This document shows positions 14,467 to 18,327 of a stretch of 18,327 bases of DNA, piece after piece. This DNA comes from Alphaproteobacteria bacterium (GTDB lineage Bacteria; Pseudomonadota; Alphaproteobacteria; GCA-2731375): positions 1 through 18,327 of the forward strand of contig JASLMY010000086.1 of NCBI GenBank assembly GCA_030746295.1, in the 5' to 3' direction. The notes below the pieces were generated by a model that did no database searches, was not told the origin of the DNA, and worked only from the letters and a program-made list of their open reading frames with translations. Made by a program: the position numbers and the translations under genes. Position 1 is the stretch's first letter, and every line of letters starts with the position of its first letter.

Positions 14467-15621
14467 CTATTCCGCTGCCTTGGCCCCACGGCGGTTGGCG
14501 GCACCCCAGCTATCGACGTAGTCGGTCCATTCCAACGCCTCGGCCTCGGCCCGGATTTCCAGGGGATCGCGGGTGTCGATCATCACCGCGACCTCGTCGG
14601 TCGCCGCGCGCTTCTGCTCGAAGGCGTTCGCAAGCGCCTTCGGATGCGGCCCGTGCGGGAAGCCGGCCGGGTGCAGGGTCATCATGCCCGGGTGGATGTT
14701 GTCGCGGCTGAAGAACTCGCCGGCATGGTAGAAGATGACCTCGTCATAGTCGTTGTTGGAGTGGAAGAAGGGCACCTTCAAGGCGCCGGGGTCGCTCTCG
14801 AAGGGCCGGGGCACGAAGGTGCAGACGACGAAGCGGCCGCCCATGAAGGTGGTGTGGGCCGAAGGCGGCACGTGGTAGCGATGGCTCATCAGCGGCCGGA
14901 TGTCGCGCCAGTTGAGCTTCACCGGGGCGACGCTGCCTTGCCAGCCGGCCGTATCCAGCGGGTTGTAGGGGTAGGTCACGGTCGAGACCTGGCCCCGCGC
15001 CTTGATCTCGATGCGCCAGGTCCGGTCGTCCTGTTGGGCCTCGTAGGCGGCGTCGATGCGCGGCGTCTCCAACACGGCGGGATCGAAGATCGCCTGCTCG
15101 CTGACGAGGCCCCGCTCGGGCAGCGTGTAGTGCTGGTTGGTCGCCTCTACCAGCAAGGCCGAGACCGGTGCGGTCGGCTCGATCCGCCAGGTCGTCGTCT
15201 TCGGCAACACGATGTAGTCGCCGTCGCGAAAGCTCAAGTGGCCGAAATCGCAGTAGAGCTCGCCCGCACCCTCGTGCACGAAGATAAGCTCGTCGCCGTC
15301 GGCGTTGCGGGCGAGATCCGCCATCGCCGTCTCCTGGCGCCAGGCACGGACCTTACAGTGCACGTTTTCCAATAGCGGGCGCGCTTGCCAAGGGCCGCCG
15401 CCGGCGTGCTCGATCTTGGTGGTGTCGAAGGCGCGGGGGCGCAAGGGCCCTTGCCAGTCGATCCACCCGGTCGGCGGGTTGCGGTGGTAGATCTGCGTCG
15501 CCGGGCCGAAAAAGCCCTCCTTGCCGAATTCACGCTCGTAGGTGCCCTCGGGCAGATCCGCGTGTGCCTGACGCGAGGCCTCGCCCTCGATTCGGGGCAG
15601 CGGAATCCATTTGTCGGCCAT
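14467..15621 (-). CDS. Homogentisate 1,2-dioxygenase-like cupin protein
   Basis: A 384-residue protein of the homogentisate dioxygenase family, shorter than the classical enzyme (about 435-445). Family landmarks include FGPATQIYHRNPPTGW (38-53), ELIFVHEGAGELYCDFG (111-127), the DYIVLPKTTTWRIE segment, and the C-terminal iron site region PFFHSNNDYDEVIFYHAGE to FPHGPHP. H287 and H323 are 36 apart, as are the two iron His of the human enzyme (H335, H371). The Glu ligand position is D293, with E294 next to it. If active it would open an aromatic ring with O2; homogentisate is the default guess, but no tyrosine-pathway partner (such as fumarylacetoacetase) is in the window. The ATG at 15621 has AGGGAG upstream, although the frame is open to 15954. 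It is divergent from the molybdenum hydroxylase gene. Confidence 0.85.
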   Translation of the reverse strand: MADKWIPLPRIEGEASRQAHADLPEGTYEREFGKEGFFGPATQIYHRNPPTGWIDWQGPLRPRAFDTTKIEHAGGGPWQARPLLENVHCKVRAWRQETAMADLARNADGDELIFVHEGAGELYCDFGHLSFRDGDYIVLPKTTTWRIEPTAPVSALLVEATNQHYTLPERGLVSEQAIFDPAVLETPRIDAAYEAQQDDRTWRIEIKARGQVSTVTYPYNPLDTAGWQGSVAPVKLNWRDIRPLMSHRYHVPPSAHTTFMGGRFVVCTFVPRPFESDPGALKVPFFHSNNDYDEVIFYHAGEFFSRDNIHPGMMTLHPAGFPHGPHPKALANAFEQKRAATDEVAVMIDTRDPLEIRAEAEALEWTDYVDSWGAANRRGAKAAE

Positions 15622-15801
15622 GCTCGTGCTCCCTGCTCTGCTCCCGGTCCCGCCGGCGCACCGGTCGTTGCCCACTTTGACCGAAATCAACGAGTTTGGC
15701 ACCTCGCGCGCCCGCCCCCGCCTTGTGTCCAAGAGGCTGTTGCGACAAAATCCCCTACAATCAAGGGATCTAGTATCGCGCAGGCGAGAAGGGGTGAAGT
15801 G
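15622..15801. promoter_or_regulatory. Divergent intergenic region, dioxygenase / molybdenum hydroxylase genes
   Basis: These 180 bp separate two divergent starts. A TACAAT (15756-15761) could be the -10 for the forward gene, without a good -35 at 17 nt. A small symmetric site, TTGA-CCGAAA-TCAA (15677-15690), lies in the middle and could bind a regulator. The forward ribosome-binding site is AGAAGGGG at 15787-15794. Confidence 0.35.
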
Positions 15802-18069
15802 ATGGACCAAGAGGTCAAGCAGTTCAAATGGATCGGGACCCGGCCGGTACGTCCTGACGGCGTCGACAAGGTCACGGGCCGGGCCAAGTTTGGGGCCGAC
15901 TACGCCTTTCCCGGTATGCTGGTCGGCAAGATCCTGCGCAGCCCCCATGCCCATGCCCGGATCCGCGGAATTGACACCTCAAAGGCCGAGGCACTGCCGG
16001 GCGTCAAGGCGGTAACGACCGCGGCCGATTTTCCCGACCACCCCTCCGAGTACGTCGGGCCCGAGCGGGTCCAGGTCAACTTCCATCACGTCACGCGCAA
16101 CATCCTGGCGCGCGAGAAGGCGCTCTACGAGGGCCATGCCGTCGCCGCCGTGGCGGCGACCAGCACCGCCGTCGCCGAGGAAGCGCTATCGCTGATCGAG
16201 GTCGACTACGAGATCCTGCCGCACGTCATCGACGTCGAAGCGGCGATGCAGCCCGATGCGCCGCTGGTGCACGAGGACATGATCACCCGAGGCGTCGACC
16301 CAGCGCCCGAGAAACCCTCCAACATCTCCAAGCAAGTCGAGTTCGTGCTCGGCGACGTCGAGGCCGGCTTCGCCGCCGCCGACGAGGTGGTTGAGATGAG
16401 TTTCACCACCAAGCCGGTGCACCAGGGCTACATCGAGCCGCACGCCTGCACCGCCCGCTACAACGAGGACGGGCAGGGCGAGATCTGGAGCTCCAGCCAG
16501 GGCCACTTCATCGTCCGGGCCTCGACCGCCAAGCTGTTGGGCATGAGCACCTCGGACCTGCGCGTCTATCCGGCCGAGATCGGCGGCGGCTTCGGCGGCA
16601 AGACCATCGTCTACGTCGAGCCGGTGGCGATGATGCTGTCGCGCAAGAGTGCGCACGCAGTCCGCATCGTGATGACCCGCGAGGAGGTCTTCAAGGCCTC
16701 TGGCCCGACCTCGGGCAGCGCCATGACGGTCAAGATCGGCGCCACCAAGGACGGCAAGATCACCGCCGGTCAAGGCGTCTTCAAGTTCCAGGCCGGGGCC
16801 TTCCCGGGCTCGCCGGTGATGAACGCCTGCATGTGCGGCTTCGCCCCCTACGACATCGAGAACGTGGCGACCACGGGCTACGACGTGGTCGTGAACCGGC
16901 CAAAGGCGGCGGCCTATCGCGCCCCCGGCGCGCCGATCTCCGCCTTCGCGATCGAGAGCGTGCTCGACATCCTGGCCAAGAAGCTCGGCATCGATCCCTT
17001 GGAGTTCCGGCACATGAACGGGGCCAAGGAGGGCACGCGCACGGCCTACGGGCCCAAGTTCCCGTCGATCGGCTATCTCGAGACCGTCGAAGCGCTACAG
17101 AACCATCCCGAGTACAAGAAGCCGTTGGGCAAGAACCAGGGCCGCGGCGTCGCCTCGGGCTATTGGTTCAACAACGGCGGCGAATCGAGTGCCACACTGC
17201 ACGTCAACGAGGACGGCAGCGTCGTCGTCGCCACCGGCAGCCCGGACATCGGCGGCAGCCGCGCCTCGATGGCCCTGATGGCCGCGGAGACGCTGGGCAT
17301 CGACTACGACCAGGTCCGCCCGATCGTCGCCGACACTGCATCGGTGGGCTTCACTGGCGTCACCGGCGGCAGCCGCGTGACGCTCGCCACCGGCCTCGCC
17401 GTCGTCAAGGCCGCCGAGGATGTGATCGGCCAGCTTCGCGAGCGTGCCGCGATGATTTGGGAGGTCGATCCGGAAGGCGTCATCTGGGAGGACGGCCACG
17501 CCAAGCCGGCCAGCAGCAACGTCGGCGAGTTCGATCCCTTGTCATTGAAGTCGATCGCCGCCATGAAGGCGCAGACCGGCGGGCCGATCGGCGGCCGCGC
17601 CTCGGTCAACGCCGGCGGCGTCGGACCGGGCTTCTCGACCCAATTCTGCGACGTGGAGGTCGACCCCGAGACCGGCAAGGTGACGATCCTGCGCTTCGTC
17701 GCCGCCCAGGACGTCGGCCGGGCGATCCACCCGAGCTACGTCGAGGGGCAGATCCAGGGCGGTGTCGTGCAGGGCATCGGCTGGGCCTTGAACGAGGAAT
17801 ACATCTACGACGACCAGGGCCGGCTCGAGAACGCCAACTTCCTCGACTACCGGATCCCGGTCGCCTCCGACCTGCCGATGATCGAGCCGGTGTTGGTGGA
17901 GAAGGCCAATCCCAACCACCCTTATGGCGTCAAGGGCGTTGGCGAGGCCAACCTGTGTCCGCCGATGGCGGCGATCGCGAACGCGATCGAGGACGCCACT
18001 GGCGTGCGCATGATGGACCTGCCGATGTCACCGCCACGAGTGTTGGCAGCGCTCGACGACGCCGACTAG
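15802..18069 (+). CDS. Xanthine dehydrogenase-family molybdopterin-binding subunit
   Basis: A 755-residue large subunit of a molybdenum hydroxylase, typical family length. Residues 15-125 are the a/b hammerhead domain (GVDKVTGRAKFGADYAFPGM; RSPHAHARI). The molybdopterin-binding part carries GGGFGGK (261-267), AYRAPGAP (371-378) and the catalytic glutamate E715 in KGVGEAN. The active-site loop is not the YRCSFR of aerobic CO dehydrogenase, so CO oxidation is unlikely. Such enzymes hydroxylate aromatic heterocycles, purines or aldehydes with water as the oxygen source. They need a 2Fe-2S subunit and usually an FAD subunit; neither is seen upstream, and only 258 bp follow in the window. The ATG at 15802 is preferred over the GTG one codon earlier because of its spacing from AGAAGGGG; the frame is open to 15385. 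The physiological substrate is unknown. Confidence 0.94.
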   Translation: MDQEVKQFKWIGTRPVRPDGVDKVTGRAKFGADYAFPGMLVGKILRSPHAHARIRGIDTSKAEALPGVKAVTTAADFPDHPSEYVGPERVQVNFHHVTRNILAREKALYEGHAVAAVAATSTAVAEEALSLIEVDYEILPHVIDVEAAMQPDAPLVHEDMITRGVDPAPEKPSNISKQVEFVLGDVEAGFAAADEVVEMSFTTKPVHQGYIEPHACTARYNEDGQGEIWSSSQGHFIVRASTAKLLGMSTSDLRVYPAEIGGGFGGKTIVYVEPVAMMLSRKSAHAVRIVMTREEVFKASGPTSGSAMTVKIGATKDGKITAGQGVFKFQAGAFPGSPVMNACMCGFAPYDIENVATTGYDVVVNRPKAAAYRAPGAPISAFAIESVLDILAKKLGIDPLEFRHMNGAKEGTRTAYGPKFPSIGYLETVEALQNHPEYKKPLGKNQGRGVASGYWFNNGGESSATLHVNEDGSVVVATGSPDIGGSRASMALMAAETLGIDYDQVRPIVADTASVGFTGVTGGSRVTLATGLAVVKAAEDVIGQLRERAAMIWEVDPEGVIWEDGHAKPASSNVGEFDPLSLKSIAAMKAQTGGPIGGRASVNAGGVGPGFSTQFCDVEVDPETGKVTILRFVAAQDVGRAIHPSYVEGQIQGGVVQGIGWALNEEYIYDDQGRLENANFLDYRIPVASDLPMIEPVLVEKANPNHPYGVKGVGEANLCPPMAAIANAIEDATGVRMMDLPMSPPRVLAALDDAD

Positions 18070-18070
18070 A

Positions 18071-18113
18071 GTCGCCGCCGCGGCCGACCTGGTTCGGGCG
18101 ATACGGCGGCGAC
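18071..18113 (+). terminator. Inverted repeat after the molybdenum hydroxylase gene
   Basis: GTCGCCGCCG (18071-18080) and CGGCGGCGAC (18104-18113) are perfect 10-bp arms separated by 23 nt, starting 1 bp after the stop codon. No T run follows, so it is at best a weak or Rho-assisted terminator; it may instead stabilise the 3' end of the transcript. No gene is recognised between here and about 18257. Confidence 0.35.
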
Positions 18114-18256
18114 ACGGTTGGGCTTTCAACGACCGGAGCTCTTGCCCGCGAGGGTATGCTCGCGCCCGACGCCAGCCGAACGGGATGCCGGTCCCACCGT
18201 GCCCGGCAATCGGCGCGGCAGAGATCAAATTGCTCAAGCACCCCAATTTGCGCTAG

Positions 18257-18327
18257 CAGTCTGTCGGACTTTGGGAGTGTTTTCGGTTAGAACCGTGCCA
18301 TGGTCAAATTTGTCGACTGCGAGCGGG
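18257..18327 (+). mobile_element. Possible left end of an IS1182-like insertion sequence (truncated by window)
   Basis: The segment starting CAGTCTGTCGGACTTTGGG (18257 on) contains a small palindrome (AGTC-TGTCG-GACT, 18258-18270), followed by a short leader and an ATG at 18300. This layout is what the terminal repeat and transposase start of an IS look like, and the encoded start resembles IS1182-type transposases. Only one end is present, so neither the terminal repeats nor a target duplication can be tested. Confidence 0.35.
18300..18327 (+). CDS. Start of a transposase-like frame (3' end outside window)
   Basis: Nine codons, MVKFVDCER, run to the window edge. Many IS1182-family transposases begin with M-x-x-F-[IV]-x-x-[DE]-R followed by a leucine/proline-rich stretch; the visible residues fit that start. 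The evidence is very short and no ribosome-binding site is obvious. Confidence 0.3.

Noticed and set aside
15622..15954. N-terminal extension of the dioxygenase frame to 15954
   Set aside because: It overlaps the start of the molybdenum hydroxylase gene, shows no dioxygenase similarity, and the ATG at 15621 has a good ribosome-binding site.
15802..18069. Aerobic carbon monoxide dehydrogenase large subunit (CoxL)
   Set aside because: The active-site loop reads AYRAPGAP, not the YRCSFR with copper-binding Cys found in true CoxL.
16833..18290. A 485-codon forward open frame inside the molybdenum hydroxylase gene
   Set aside because: Same-strand shadow in another frame, extremely Arg-rich, no domain.

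Overview
The window is GC-rich (my estimate is mid-60s percent), with dense genes and short intergenic gaps. The gene content fits an alphaproteobacterium of the Rhodospirillales type. The clearest lineage hint is the first reading frame, which looks like the acidic tail of RNase E ending in the Gly-Trp-Trp motif described for Caulobacter RNase E. No tRNA, rRNA or CRISPR was seen.

Layout. (1) 1-2854: tail of a probable RNase E gene; a convergent Lrp/AsnC regulator; an AT-rich divergent promoter region; then a sirtuin (NAD-dependent deacylase), a TfoX N-domain-like protein and an AhpD-type CxxC protein, all forward. (2) 2920-3391: a decayed fragment of a class III adenylate cyclase gene, then a small exported hypothetical protein. 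(3) 3334-7073, reverse: M48 metalloprotease with TPR repeats, glycerol kinase, and a DsbA/ScsC-like thiol oxidoreductase. Two of the three act in the cell envelope; glycerol kinase is the odd one out. (4) 7113-9741, forward: a lipoprotein related to gamma-glutamyltransferase that lacks the catalytic threonine, a 75-bp imperfect inverted repeat, then a class I/II aminotransferase. (5) 9738-12367: a PhyH-family dioxygenase whose stop codon overlaps that of the aminotransferase, and a divergent family-5 ABC solute-binding protein ending in a good terminator. (6) 12430-18069: an HxlR regulator divergent from an acyl-CoA-dehydrogenase-fold flavoprotein, then a homogentisate-dioxygenase-like cupin divergent from a xanthine-dehydrogenase-family molybdenum subunit. 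(7) 18070-18327: no clear gene until a possible insertion-sequence end with the first nine codons of a transposase-like frame.

How the genes may work together. The M48 protease, DsbA-like protein and GGT-like lipoprotein suggest an envelope quality-control neighbourhood. The last 5 kb looks like a catabolic set: a regulator, a flavoprotein that may be a monooxygenase, a ring-cleavage-type dioxygenase and a molybdenum hydroxylase. No substrate can be named. No defence system or other clearly new multi-gene machine is apparent. The most unusual items are the GGT-like pseudoenzyme lipoprotein, the hairpin covering the aminotransferase ribosome-binding region, the extra C-terminal CxxC of the DsbA-like protein, and the flavoprotein without the usual dehydrogenase glutamate.
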